DNA from: Humidesulfovibrio mexicanus
GTDB lineage: Bacteria > Desulfobacterota > Desulfovibrionia > Desulfovibrionales > Desulfovibrionaceae
DNA: 64,000 bases
Assembly (NCBI RefSeq): GCF_900188225.1
Contig: NZ_FZOC01000005.1
Coordinates: 62,001 to 126,000, forward strand
Direction of reading: 5' to 3'
Shown one piece after another: positions 15,484 to 23,669 of the stretch. Below the pieces are notes generated by a model. The model ran no database searches, had not been told where the DNA came from, and saw nothing but the letters and a program-made list of their open reading frames with translations. The translations under genes were made by a program, and so were the position numbers. Numbering within the stretch: position 1 is the stretch's first letter; each line of letters begins with the position of its first letter.

Positions 15484-15512
15484 CCTATAGGGGCAAATCG
15501 CGCGCGCGTCAA
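15484..15512 (-). promoter_or_regulatory. rpmH promoter (sigma-70 type)
   Basis: On the minus strand TTGACG (15512-15507) and TATAGG (15489-15484) are separated by exactly 17 bases, about 50 bases upstream of the rpmH ATG. The implied transcription start near 15477 leaves a short leader and excludes any upstream start codon for rnpA. Confidence 0.65.
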
Positions 15513-15582
15513 GCGCGGGCCGCAGGGGGCGGCGGCGGGCGCGCCCTTTGCGACGGAGCCATCCTGTGCTATCGTGTTCCGC

Positions 15583-16341
15583 ATGTCGAGGCAAGCATTC
15601 CTTTCCGCGCACAGGGCCTATCGCGAGTCTGTCCTGGCCCAGCCGGGGGAGCGGCGCTTCCAGGTGGTGCTGGAGCAGACCGATCTCATGGTCACCGCCG
15701 AGACCGACCTGAGCGGCCCCATGCTGGACATGGCGCGCGTGCTGCGCGGCGAGCTCAAAAACTACATGCTCACCCATCCCGGCTTCCGCGAAAGTCTCGT
15801 GCCTTTTCCCGTGCAGGACGACGCCCCGGAGATCGTGCGCGAGATGGCCCGCGCCTCCGCCCTGGCGAACGTGGGCCCCATGGCCGCCGTGGCCGGGACC
15901 ATCGCCCAGCTGCTGGCCGAGCGTTTTGCGCCATTGAGTCCGAACCTCATTGTGGAGAACGGGGGCGACATCTTCATGCGCTCCACCCGGAAGCGCACCG
16001 TTGCCCTGCTGGGCGACCCGCAGTCCGGCGCGCGGCTGGGCCTGGCTCTATCCCCGCGCGATTTTCCCGTAAGCCTGTGCGCCTCCTCGGCCACCATCGG
16101 GCATTCCTTGAGCCTGGGCAAGGGCGAGCTGGTGGTGGTGCGCTCCAGAAGCGCCGCCCTGGCCGATGCCGCGGCCACGGCCCTGGCCAACCTCATCGAT
16201 ACGGCGGACGACCTGGACCTGCTGCTGGCCCGCGCCCGCAAAATGGGTTCCCTCGGCGTGGAGGGCGTGTTCGCCCAGGCCGGGGGCAGGCTGGGGGTGT
16301 GGGGCAAGATGGAGCTGGTGGCCCTGGACGGCGAGGGTTAG
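15583..16341 (+). CDS. UPF0280 family protein (ApbE-like)
   Basis: A 252-residue protein of UPF0280/COG2122, distantly related to ApbE flavin transferases; the biochemical role is not established. Visible family features are the central block MAAVAGTIAQLLAERF, the following IVENGGDIFMRS and the late SSATIGHSLSLGKGE. No signal peptide is visible, so it is probably cytoplasmic. Start chosen at ATG 15583; a GTG three codons upstream is possible and the ribosome-binding site is weak for both. It is divergent from rpmH, and its last four bases overlap the stop of the convergent DUF1566 gene. Confidence 0.82.
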   Translation: MSRQAFLSAHRAYRESVLAQPGERRFQVVLEQTDLMVTAETDLSGPMLDMARVLRGELKNYMLTHPGFRESLVPFPVQDDAPEIVREMARASALANVGPMAAVAGTIAQLLAERFAPLSPNLIVENGGDIFMRSTRKRTVALLGDPQSGARLGLALSPRDFPVSLCASSATIGHSLSLGKGELVVVRSRSAALADAAATALANLIDTADDLDLLLARARKMGSLGVEGVFAQAGGRLGVWGKMELVALDGEG

Positions 16342-17267
16342 GGCAGGTCCCAGGCGCGCCAGCGGCCTCCGCCAAACGACTCGCGTTCCGGGCCGCGCAC
16401 CGGCCAGGCCGGGAATTCGCGGCCAGCCGTGAACCCCACGCCGATCGCGCCTTTGCGCGCGTACAGCACAAAGGCCCAGGCCGGGTCGAAGCCGCTTGCC
16501 GTGGCCGACCAGAAGCCTTCGGCCTCCACGCGCCCCAGGGCGGCAAGGGCGTCGGGAAGCGCCGGATCGGCCCGGTCCGCATGGACCAGGGACTCCAGCT
16601 CGCGGATGCCCGGCAGACGCCAGCCCGGCCCGACCGACGCGGCCAGGGCCCGCGCGTCCTCCCAGTCCAAGGGCCGGGGATCGAGACGTTCCGGGTGCAG
16701 CCAGCAAAGCCCGGTCAGGGCGTCCAGCACCTCTCCGCCGCGCACGCTGAAGCGCGGCTCGGGCCAGGGCGCGCCCAGGCGCAGCTCCCCGTCCTGCCCG
16801 GTCCCGGCACATGCGGTCTGCGCTCCGGCCGCATCGAAGCAGCTCGTTTGGCCGGTGCGCGGCAAGAGCCCGCCCATCCCCCGCACGGGCCAGAGCAGCC
16901 GGTGCTCGTCCTTGCGGCTGAAGAACAGCCTCGCGCCCTCCAGGTGCATGTTCCAGGCGTAGGCCTCGTTCCCGGCCTTGGTTGTGGAGGTCCAGCACCA
17001 GCCCAGGAACACGTCCTGGAAAGGGTGCCCGGCGGGCAGGGCGGGTTGTCGCGCGCCGTGGTCCGCAAGGGAGCGCAGCTCCGCCCGGTTGGGCATACGC
17101 CAGTCGGAGAAGCCGAGGAAGGAGGAGCGGTTGAGGTCGGCCACGGCGGCCAGGGCCTCGGTCCAGGGCAGGGGGAAGCCCAAGGGGTTGGCCGAGCGGC
17201 TCCACACGAGGCCTGTGGCGGCGTCGCGGACGAAGCCGCGAGGGTCGGGGTTGAAGCGGCTGGGCAT
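16338..17267 (-). CDS. DUF1566 domain-containing protein
   Basis: A 309-residue protein with two DUF1566-type (Lcl C-terminal) modules. The first starts at DAATGLVWSRSANPLGFPLP with DLNRSSFLGFSDWRMPNRAEL. The second starts near residue 185 (DALTGLCWLHPERLDPRPLD) with GWRLPGIRELESLV and FWSATASG. The pattern 'Trp-Arg-(Met/Leu)-Pro-x-x-x-Glu-Leu' is the hallmark. Function of the domain is unknown. No signal peptide is visible. It follows the TPR lipoprotein gene by 12 bases and may be cotranscribed with it. Confidence 0.8.
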   Translation of the reverse strand: MPSRFNPDPRGFVRDAATGLVWSRSANPLGFPLPWTEALAAVADLNRSSFLGFSDWRMPNRAELRSLADHGARQPALPAGHPFQDVFLGWCWTSTTKAGNEAYAWNMHLEGARLFFSRKDEHRLLWPVRGMGGLLPRTGQTSCFDAAGAQTACAGTGQDGELRLGAPWPEPRFSVRGGEVLDALTGLCWLHPERLDPRPLDWEDARALAASVGPGWRLPGIRELESLVHADRADPALPDALAALGRVEAEGFWSATASGFDPAWAFVLYARKGAIGVGFTAGREFPAWPVRGPERESFGGGRWRAWDLP

Positions 17268-17279
17268 GTGCGCCTTGGG

Positions 17280-17744
17280 CTATTGCGGCGCGGCGCGCGC
17301 GGCGCGGATGGCGTCCAGCGTGTCGCGGTAGGCCTTGCGCGCGGCCTCGGAGGGCGCTGCGGCCACGGCGGCCTCGGCCAGCGCCTGGGCCTCTTCAAGC
17401 GCGCGGCCGCGCTTGAGCAGCACCCAGGCCAGGTTGTTGCGCACCTCCGGGTTGCCGGGCAGCCGCTCCAGGGCCGCGCGGTATTCGGCCTCGGCCTCGG
17501 GCAGCTTGCCCCGCGCATAGAAGACGTTGCCCAGGTAGAGGCGGGCCAGGGGCTCGCGGTGCATGGCCTTGCCGTATTCGGCGGCTGCGGCGTCCAGGTC
17601 GCCCTTGGCCTCGTAGGCCATGCCCAGGCGCAGGTGTTCGTCCGCCGAAAGCGGGTCGTCATGCACGGTGATGCGCGGCAGGGAGCAGCCCGCCGCCAGC
17701 AGGGCGAGCCCAAGAACAAGCGCGCCAAGTATTCCGCCCCGCAT
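17280..17744 (-). CDS. TPR-repeat lipoprotein (C-terminal half of a PA2778-type protein)
   Basis: A 154-residue lipoprotein: signal LGALVLGLALLAAGC with lipobox Cys20, then three tetratricopeptide-like repeats (DEHLRLGMAYEAKGDLDAAA, ARLYLGNVFYARGKLPEAEA, PEVRNNLAWVLLKRGRALEEA). In Pseudomonas PA2778 a C39-like peptidase and a TPR region are in one protein; here they are two genes joined by a TGATG overlap. It is probably an envelope-anchored scaffold acting with the peptidase encoded upstream. Confidence 0.82.
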   Translation of the reverse strand: MRGGILGALVLGLALLAAGCSLPRITVHDDPLSADEHLRLGMAYEAKGDLDAAAAEYGKAMHREPLARLYLGNVFYARGKLPEAEAEYRAALERLPGNPEVRNNLAWVLLKRGRALEEAQALAEAAVAAAPSEAARKAYRDTLDAIRAARAAPQ

Positions 17745-18358
17745 CACATCCCCTCCTTGGCCGCGCCTTGGCCCGGCGTCACCAGCAGCATCCAGCGTGC
17801 CGCGCCCTCCCAAACGGAAAGGAACGCGCCCCAGGACAGGCGCACGCCCTGCCTGCGGCCGGAATTGGCGATGACTCCCTCGGCGTCGTAGCCCGTGACC
17901 ACCATGAAGTGCGGCACGCGGATGCCGCCCAGACCCTCGTCCACCATGACCAGCGGCGGGATGCCCGCGTTGACCGCCTTGGCGATGTCTTCCGCCGCGC
18001 CCTTGGAAAAGCGCGCCGAATGCCCGCGCCCGCGCGCGTACAGCACCAGGTCCAGGCTCAGGCTGCCGCGCAGGTCCGCGCGGTACACGGCGCGGGAGAT
18101 TTCCTGCGGAGTGGCCGGGTCGCCCAGGTGGTTGAGCACCATGGCCAGGGAGGCCGGACCGCATTGATGGTCTTCCTGGGCGTGGAAGGGCACGCCGGGC
18201 ACCTGCCCCCGGCCCGGAGGCGGCGCAAAGCCCGCGGGCGGCCTGGCGCAGGCCGAAAGCGCCACGGCGGCCAGCAGAAGCGCGGCCAGCGCCGCCGGAA
18301 ACGCGAGGGCCGCCCACAAGGGCGGCCCGGCGGCCCGTGTCGGGCGGTTGTGCTCCAT
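17744..18358 (-). CDS. C39-like cysteine peptidase lipoprotein (PA2778 family)
   Basis: A 204-residue lipoprotein with signal sequence and lipobox ALSAC (Cys37). The peptidase domain follows: catalytic Cys66 in DHQCGPASLAMVL, His150 in VPHFMVVTGYD and Asn165 in IANSGRR, the C39-type triad arrangement. It is anchored in the envelope facing the periplasm. The substrate is unknown. It is the middle gene of a PA2779-type / PA2778-type / TPR set, with the TPR gene starting on its stop codon. Confidence 0.83.
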   Translation of the reverse strand: MEHNRPTRAAGPPLWAALAFPAALAALLLAAVALSACARPPAGFAPPPGRGQVPGVPFHAQEDHQCGPASLAMVLNHLGDPATPQEISRAVYRADLRGSLSLDLVLYARGRGHSARFSKGAAEDIAKAVNAGIPPLVMVDEGLGGIRVPHFMVVTGYDAEGVIANSGRRQGVRLSWGAFLSVWEGAARWMLLVTPGQGAAKEGM

Positions 18359-18364
18359 TTGGGG

Positions 18365-18763
18365 CTACCGGATGGTGACCGTCTTGTCGCTGAGCTTCAG
18401 GATGACCACCACCAGCAGCACGATGACCAGAAGCCCGATGACGAAGCCCACGCCGTCGCCGCCGGCGTCCAAGGAGTCGAGCTGGGTGGCCAGGCTGTGC
18501 AGGTCGGAGTCGGAGACGGCGGAAAGCTTGGCGGAGATTTCCTCGTCGGTGTAGCCCAGGGCCGCGAGCTTGCCTTTGATGGCCTTGTGCTCAAGGGCCT
18601 TCTGCACGATGTCCATGTCCTGGGCGCGCAGTTCGCTGGCCATGCTCATGGCCGTGGGCACAAGGGCCGCCTCGGCCTTGGGCGCGAAGGAGATGAGGCT
18701 CATGACGGCGATGAGCACGAAGGCCGTGTGGCGCATGAATGTCGTGTGAAGAATGGACTGCAT
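18365..18763 (-). CDS. PA2779 family small membrane protein
   Basis: A 132-residue protein with an N-terminal signal or membrane segment (FVLIAVMSLISFAPKAEA), a short helical domain containing the family feature LAALGYTDEEISAKL, a Gly/Asp hinge, and a C-terminal membrane helix (GFVIGLLVIVLLVVVILKL). The pairing with the PA2778-type peptidase, six bases downstream, matches the conserved gene pair. GGGAGG precedes the ATG. Function is unknown; the domain may be exported and membrane-held, and could be a substrate or partner of the peptidase. Confidence 0.8.
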   Translation of the reverse strand: MQSILHTTFMRHTAFVLIAVMSLISFAPKAEAALVPTAMSMASELRAQDMDIVQKALEHKAIKGKLAALGYTDEEISAKLSAVSDSDLHSLATQLDSLDAGGDGVGFVIGLLVIVLLVVVILKLSDKTVTIR

Positions 18764-18907
18764 GGGGCCTCCCGGTGTGTTTTTTGGGATGAAGAACGGC
18801 GGCGGCGCCTCCTGTGGCGCACCTCCGGCCGACGCAAGGGCTTCATACTCGTACAGGAACAAAGGTGTCAATGCGGCAGCGGCAAACCGCATGTGTCCGT
18901 CTATGCT

Positions 18908-19963
18908 TCATGCGCTGCGCGGTTCTTCTTCCTCTTTGGCGCTTGCCCGCACGGCCAGGGCGAACTCGCGCACCTCGTCCTCCGTGGTGGCGAAGCTGGT
19001 CATGAAGCGGACCACGCTTTGCGCTTGGTCCCAGACATAGAAGGCGAAGCGCTCCCGGAGCCGCGCGATGGCGCGCGGGGCCAGGGCCGCGAACACGGCG
19101 TTGGTCTGCACGGGCTGGACGATGCGCACCCCCGGCCCAGAGGCGAGGCATTCCGCCAGCAGGCGGGCCATGGCGTTGGCGCGGGCGGCGTTCTCAAGCC
19201 AGAGGCCGTCCTCCAGCAGGGCCAGGAACTGCGCGGCGATGAACCGCATTTTGGAGCAGAGCTGCATCCCCTGCTTGCGGATGAAGGGGAAGTCCGCCGC
19301 AGGTTCCGGCCGGAAGAACACCACGGCCTCGCCGAACATGAGGCCGTTTTTCGTGCCCCCGAAGCTGAGCGCGTCCACGCCCGCATCAACGGTGATGTCG
19401 GGCAGGGAACAGTCCAGCGCGGCCGCCGCGTTGCCAAGGCGAGAGCCGTCCATGTGCAGCAGCATTGCGTTGTCATGGGCGAACCCGGCCAGGGCGCGCA
19501 CCTCGTCCGGGGTGTACACGGTGCCCAGTTCCGTGGCCTGGGTGATGGACACGCAGCGGGGCTGGTTGTGGTGCTCGTTGCCCAGGTGCAGCAGATAGGG
19601 TTCAAGCAGGGCCGGGGTCAGCTTGCCGTCCGGCGTGTCCACAGGCAGCAGTTTGCAGCCCAGGTGCCGTTCCGGCGCGCCGCATTCGTCCACATTGATG
19701 TGCGCGCTGGCCGCGCAGAGCACGGCGTGGTGCGGCCGGGTCATGGCCTGCAGCGCCAGCACGTTGGCCGCCGTGCCCAGGAACACGAAGAAGGCCTCAG
19801 CCTCGGGGCCGAGAAGCTCCTTGAAGCGGGCGCGGGCGGCTTTGGTGAGCGGGTCGTCGCCGTAGGCCCCGGCCGGGCCGCTGTTGGCCTCGGCCAGGGC
19901 CCGCATGACCCGTGGATGCACGCCGGCGTAGTTGTCGCTGGCGAAGCAGGGAGCGTCGCGCAT
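18908..19963 (-). CDS. ltaE: Low-specificity L-threonine aldolase
   Basis: A PLP-dependent fold-type I enzyme of 351 residues that splits L-threonine or L-allo-threonine to glycine and acetaldehyde. It opens with CFASDNYAGVHPRVMRAL, has the cofactor-stacking region HINVDECGA and the PLP lysine in LSFGGTKNGLMFGEAVVFF. I start it at the ATG at 19963, eight bases after the gltX stop, because upstream residues would be within gltX. It is probably cotranscribed with gltX and the NFU gene. Confidence 0.9.
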   Translation of the reverse strand: MRDAPCFASDNYAGVHPRVMRALAEANSGPAGAYGDDPLTKAARARFKELLGPEAEAFFVFLGTAANVLALQAMTRPHHAVLCAASAHINVDECGAPERHLGCKLLPVDTPDGKLTPALLEPYLLHLGNEHHNQPRCVSITQATELGTVYTPDEVRALAGFAHDNAMLLHMDGSRLGNAAAALDCSLPDITVDAGVDALSFGGTKNGLMFGEAVVFFRPEPAADFPFIRKQGMQLCSKMRFIAAQFLALLEDGLWLENAARANAMARLLAECLASGPGVRIVQPVQTNAVFAALAPRAIARLRERFAFYVWDQAQSVVRFMTSFATTEDEVREFALAVRASAKEEEEPRSA

Positions 19964-19971
19964 CTGGTGCG

Positions 19972-21378
19972 CTACAGCGCCAGGGCCCGTTTGATGCGCG
20001 CCAGGCTTTCGGGCTTGCCCAGGGCGCACATGGTCTCGAACAGGCCGGGGCTGGCGGTCTTGCCGGTGAGGGCCACGCGCAGGGGCTGGGCCACCGCCTT
20101 GAACTTCAGGCCGCGCTCGTCCAGAAACGCCTGGGTCGCGGCTTCCAGCGCCTTGTGGTCGCCATAGTCGGCCGGGGCCTCATAGATGGGCAGCAGCGCG
20201 GCGAGCAGTTCGCGGGCCTCGGGCTTCAGGTGGTCGGCCACGGCCTTGTCGTCGTAGGGCAGGCTGGCGGCGTCCACCAGGAACAGGCGGGCCATGTCGG
20301 CCATTTCCGCAAGGGTCTTGGCGCGGGGCTGCAAGAGCGGGATCACGGCCTCAAGGTACGCGGTGTCGAGCCTGAGCCCTGCCGTGTCCTCGTAGAATTC
20401 CGGCAGCAGGGCGGCCAGGCGCGCGGGCGCGGCCTCCTTGATGTAGTGGGCGTTCAGCCACTCCAGCTTCTTCATGTCGAAGACCGAGGGCGAGTTGCCC
20501 AGGTTGCCGGTGCCGAAGAGCCGCACCAGCTCCTCGCGGCTGAAGATCTCCTGATCGCCGTGGCTCCAGCCGAGCCGCGCCAGGTAGTTCACCAGGGCCT
20601 CGGGCAGGTAGCCCATCTTCTTGTATTCCATGACGGAAAGCGCGCCGTGGCGCTTGGAGAGCTTGGCCTTGTCCGGCCCCAGGATCATGGGCACGTGGCC
20701 GAACTGGGGCACGTCCCAGCCAAAGGACTGGTACAGCAGGATTTGCCGGGGGGTGTTGGCCACGTGGTCGTCGCCGCGCAGCACATGGGTCACGCCCATC
20801 TCGTGGTCGTCCACCACAACGGCCAAGTTGTAGGTGGGCGAGCCGTCGCCGCGGCGCAGGATCATGTCGTCCATTTCGGCGTTCTGCACGGCCGTGGGGC
20901 CTTTGACCATGTCGTGGAAGGCGGTGACGCCGTCGTGGGGGGTCTTGAAGCGCACCACCCATCCCTCGCGCTGACCATCGCCCGGGGCCAGGCCCAAATC
21001 GCGGCAGCGGCCGTCGTACTTGGGCTTCTTGCCCTCGGCGCGGGCCTTCTCGCGCATGGCCTCCACCTCGTCCGGCGTGCAGCGGCACCAGTAGGCGCGG
21101 CCGGACTCCAGCAGACGGTCGATGTAGCTGTTGTAGAGGTCGAAGCGCTGGCTCTGGAACACGGCGGTTCCCTCGGCGGCCAGGTCCAGCCAAGCCATGG
21201 CCTCGATGATGGCGTCCGTGGCCTCCTGGGTGCTGCGCTCGCGGTCGGTGTCCTCCACGCGCAGGAGGAACTGGCCGCCCGTGTTCTTGGCGAGCAGCCA
21301 GCTGAAGAGCGCGGTGCGCGCGCCGCCGATGTGCAGGTAGCCCGTGGGGCTGGGGGCGAAGCGGGTGACGACGGTCAT
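19972..21378 (-). CDS. gltX: Glutamyl-tRNA synthetase
   Basis: A 468-residue class I aminoacyl-tRNA synthetase that charges tRNA-Glu. The HIGH-type motif is in RFAPSPTGYLHIGGARTAL and the KMSKS-type motif is KLSKRHGALSVM. A CxC...C zinc-like segment (YWCRCTPDEVEAM ... GRCRD) is present near residues 100-145. Length fits the bacterial enzyme. It lies three bases after the NFU gene stop and eight before ltaE, on the minus strand. Confidence 0.97.
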   Translation of the reverse strand: MTVVTRFAPSPTGYLHIGGARTALFSWLLAKNTGGQFLLRVEDTDRERSTQEATDAIIEAMAWLDLAAEGTAVFQSQRFDLYNSYIDRLLESGRAYWCRCTPDEVEAMREKARAEGKKPKYDGRCRDLGLAPGDGQREGWVVRFKTPHDGVTAFHDMVKGPTAVQNAEMDDMILRRGDGSPTYNLAVVVDDHEMGVTHVLRGDDHVANTPRQILLYQSFGWDVPQFGHVPMILGPDKAKLSKRHGALSVMEYKKMGYLPEALVNYLARLGWSHGDQEIFSREELVRLFGTGNLGNSPSVFDMKKLEWLNAHYIKEAAPARLAALLPEFYEDTAGLRLDTAYLEAVIPLLQPRAKTLAEMADMARLFLVDAASLPYDDKAVADHLKPEARELLAALLPIYEAPADYGDHKALEAATQAFLDERGLKFKAVAQPLRVALTGKTASPGLFETMCALGKPESLARIKRALAL

Positions 21379-21381
21379 GGG

Positions 21382-21609
21382 CTACTCCGCCACGTTCTCG
21401 ACGGCCTTGGCCTCGGGCACTTCCTTGAGCACGATGCGCTCCACGCCGCTTTTGAGGGTCATTTGCGACATGGGGCAGCCTTTGCAGCGGCCGGTGAGCC
21501 GCACCTTGACGATGCCGTTCGCGGTCACGTCCACCAGTTCAACGTCGCCGCCATCGGCCTGCAGCATGGGGCGGATCTTGGCCAGGGCGGCCTCGACTTT
21601 CTCGCGCAT
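21382..21609 (-). CDS. NFU-domain iron-sulfur scaffold protein
   Basis: A 75-residue stand-alone NifU C-terminal (NFU) domain that holds and transfers Fe-S clusters. It starts MREKVEAALAKIRPMLQADGGDVELV and carries the CxxC pair in LTGRCKGCPMSQMT. GGAGG precedes the ATG. It is cotranscribed with gltX (three-base gap). The short length and the cysteine pair are typical of NFU proteins. Confidence 0.92.
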   Translation of the reverse strand: MREKVEAALAKIRPMLQADGGDVELVDVTANGIVKVRLTGRCKGCPMSQMTLKSGVERIVLKEVPEAKAVENVAE

Positions 21610-21621
21610 GGGAGTACCTCC

Positions 21622-21661
21622 AAAAAAGAAATGAGCCCGCGAACCGGAAGGGACTGCGGGC
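21622..21661 (-). terminator. Possible terminator after the asnB-like gene
   Basis: On the minus strand GCCCGC and GCGGGC (21661-21635) form a 6-base stem with a 15-base loop, followed by a T-rich stretch, between the asnB-like stop and the NFU gene. The loop is long, so confidence is moderate. Confidence 0.4.
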
Positions 21662-21770
21662 GTTGCACGCTGGGCGCAGAACTACGGCCTTTGGCCCCGG
21701 CTGTCAACGAAGCGGGGCGGGAGGGGCTTGGGGGGGGCTGGCCTGGACGCGGGTTTGCGGGGCGCCTCTA

Positions 21771-23666
21771 TTACGTGCGGCTCCACAGGGCCAGCACCAC
21801 CAGCCGCCAGAGCATGTTCTTGCGGTTGATGCCGCTGGCGTGCTCCCTGGCCACGGCCAGGGCGGCGTCCAGGTTCAGGTGTTCGGCCAGGGCCGGGTGG
21901 GCCTGGCCCAGGGCCTCGCGCACGAAGCCCTGCATGGGTCCGGCCATCCATTCGCGCACGGGCAGATCGAAGCCCTGCTTGCGGCGGTACAGCACATCGG
22001 GCGGTACGCGCGTTTCGGCCATCTTTTTGAGCAGGTACTTGGTCTCCTGGCCGCGCACTTTGAGGCTGACCGGGAAGCTGGCGAAGAGCTCCACCAGCCG
22101 CACGTCGAGCAAGGGCGAGCGCACCTCCAGGGCGTGGGCCATGCTGGCGATGTCCATCTTGACCAAAAGGTCGTCGGGCAGGCTGGCGCTGTTGTCGATG
22201 TACTGGATGCGCTCCACCGGGTTGCCCGCCCGCTGGAACGAGCGTTTGAGCACGGGCAAAAACCAGTCCGCATGGGCGGCGGCCACGGCCTGGGCTGTGG
22301 CCGGGGTGTACAGGCGGCGTTTGAGGGGCCGGAGGCGGCCTTCGTCGCGCAACAGGGGCTTGGCCTCGGGCCAGAGGTTGGCGGCGGCGGCCTCGCGCAG
22401 CAGGCGGGCCATGGCTCCGTCCGAGGCGGCCAGGGCGCGCAGGGCCGCATCGCCGGGAAGCGGGGCCAGGGCGCAGAGGGCGCTGGCCATGCGCGCGTGG
22501 CGGTAGGTGGGGTAGCCGCAGCAGAGTTCGTCGCCGCCATCGCCGCCAAGGGCCACGGTGATGTGCTGGCGCGCCATGCGCGAGAGCGCCAGCGCGGGCA
22601 GGGCGGAGTCGTCGGCGTAGGGCTCGCCGTAGCGTTCCACGGCCTCGGGCAGCAGGGCCATGCTCGCCGGGGGCATGACCTCGTGGTGCAGGGCGATGCC
22701 CAGATGCCGGGCCACGGCCTGGGCGTGGGGCAGTTCGTCGTACTTCTTCTCGTCGAAGCCGATGCAGAAGGCTTCCACCTTGCCGGGGCAGAGCTCGGCC
22801 AGCACCGCAGCCACAAGGCTCGAATCCACCCCGCCGGAGAGCAGCAGGCCAAGGGGCACGTCGGACTCCAGGCGCAGGCGTACGGCCTCGCGCAGCTCGG
22901 TCCAGGCCAGGTCCAGGGCCTCGGCCTCGCCCACCTGCCGCTTGGCGCGGAAATCAAGCTCCCAGTACCGGCGGATGGCGAGTCCGGGGGCGCCCTCGCG
23001 GCAGGAATAGGTGGCGCAGCAGCCCGGCGGCAGCTTGCGCAGGCCTTTCAAAATGCTTCTGGGCGCGGGCACGAAGCCCGTGCTCAGGTACAGGTCCAGG
23101 GCCTCCGGGTCCAGCGCGCCGGAGGACAGGGACGGGCAGTCCGGATGGGCGCGCAGGGCGCGTATCTCCGAGGCGAAGACCAGCCCGCCGCCGTCCGCTG
23201 TGGCCGGGCTTTGGAAATAGACCAGGGGCTTCTTGCCCAGCGGGTCGCGGGCCAGGAAGAGCTCACGGCGTGCGGCGTCCCAGATGGCGAAGGCGAACAT
23301 GCCGCGCAGGCGTTCAAGGCAATCCTGGCCGTACACGCGGTACAGGGCCAGCAGCACCTCGGTGTCGCCGGTGGTGCGGAAGCGCTCGCCCTGCGCTTCC
23401 AGCTCGGCGCGAAGCGCCCGGAAGTTGTAGATCTCGCCGTTGAAGACGATGACGTTGCCGGTTTTGGGGTCGTGCATGGGCTGGCCCGCGCGCGTGTCCA
23501 GGTCCAGGATGGACAGGCGCGTGTGCCCCAGGGCGACCTCCGGCGCGGCCCAGCGGCCTGTGGCGTTCGGCCCCCGGTGGGCGATGCGCTGCAGCACCCC
23601 CTCCAGGCGCGCGGCCGCGTCCGGGGGCAGTCCGCCGGGGCGCGCGTGTCCGCAAATGCCGCACAT
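21771..23666 (-). CDS. Asparagine synthetase-type glutamine amidotransferase
   Basis: A 631-residue AsnB-family enzyme. The N-terminal class II amidotransferase domain starts with catalytic Cys2 (MCGICGHARPGG), with HRGPNATGRW and SILDLDTRAGQPM. The C-terminal ATP-pyrophosphatase domain has LLLSGGVDSSLVAAVL and LGGDGGDELCCGYP. The overall length and the exact MCGICG start match the subgroup found in exopolysaccharide and surface-sugar loci. It follows the UDP-glucuronate decarboxylase gene by three bases, so amidation of a surface sugar or a linked biosynthesis step is possible; general asparagine synthesis is the alternative. Confidence 0.87.
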   Translation of the reverse strand: MCGICGHARPGGLPPDAAARLEGVLQRIAHRGPNATGRWAAPEVALGHTRLSILDLDTRAGQPMHDPKTGNVIVFNGEIYNFRALRAELEAQGERFRTTGDTEVLLALYRVYGQDCLERLRGMFAFAIWDAARRELFLARDPLGKKPLVYFQSPATADGGGLVFASEIRALRAHPDCPSLSSGALDPEALDLYLSTGFVPAPRSILKGLRKLPPGCCATYSCREGAPGLAIRRYWELDFRAKRQVGEAEALDLAWTELREAVRLRLESDVPLGLLLSGGVDSSLVAAVLAELCPGKVEAFCIGFDEKKYDELPHAQAVARHLGIALHHEVMPPASMALLPEAVERYGEPYADDSALPALALSRMARQHITVALGGDGGDELCCGYPTYRHARMASALCALAPLPGDAALRALAASDGAMARLLREAAAANLWPEAKPLLRDEGRLRPLKRRLYTPATAQAVAAAHADWFLPVLKRSFQRAGNPVERIQYIDNSASLPDDLLVKMDIASMAHALEVRSPLLDVRLVELFASFPVSLKVRGQETKYLLKKMAETRVPPDVLYRRKQGFDLPVREWMAGPMQGFVREALGQAHPALAEHLNLDAALAVAREHASGINRKNMLWRLVVLALWSRT

Positions 23667-23669
23667 GCG

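Noticed and set aside
15296-15584. A 223-residue RnpA starting upstream of rpmH
   Set aside because: Not fully excluded, but the ATG at 15584 lies upstream of the rpmH promoter and overlaps the start of the divergent UPF0280 gene, so the shorter ATT-started form was preferred.
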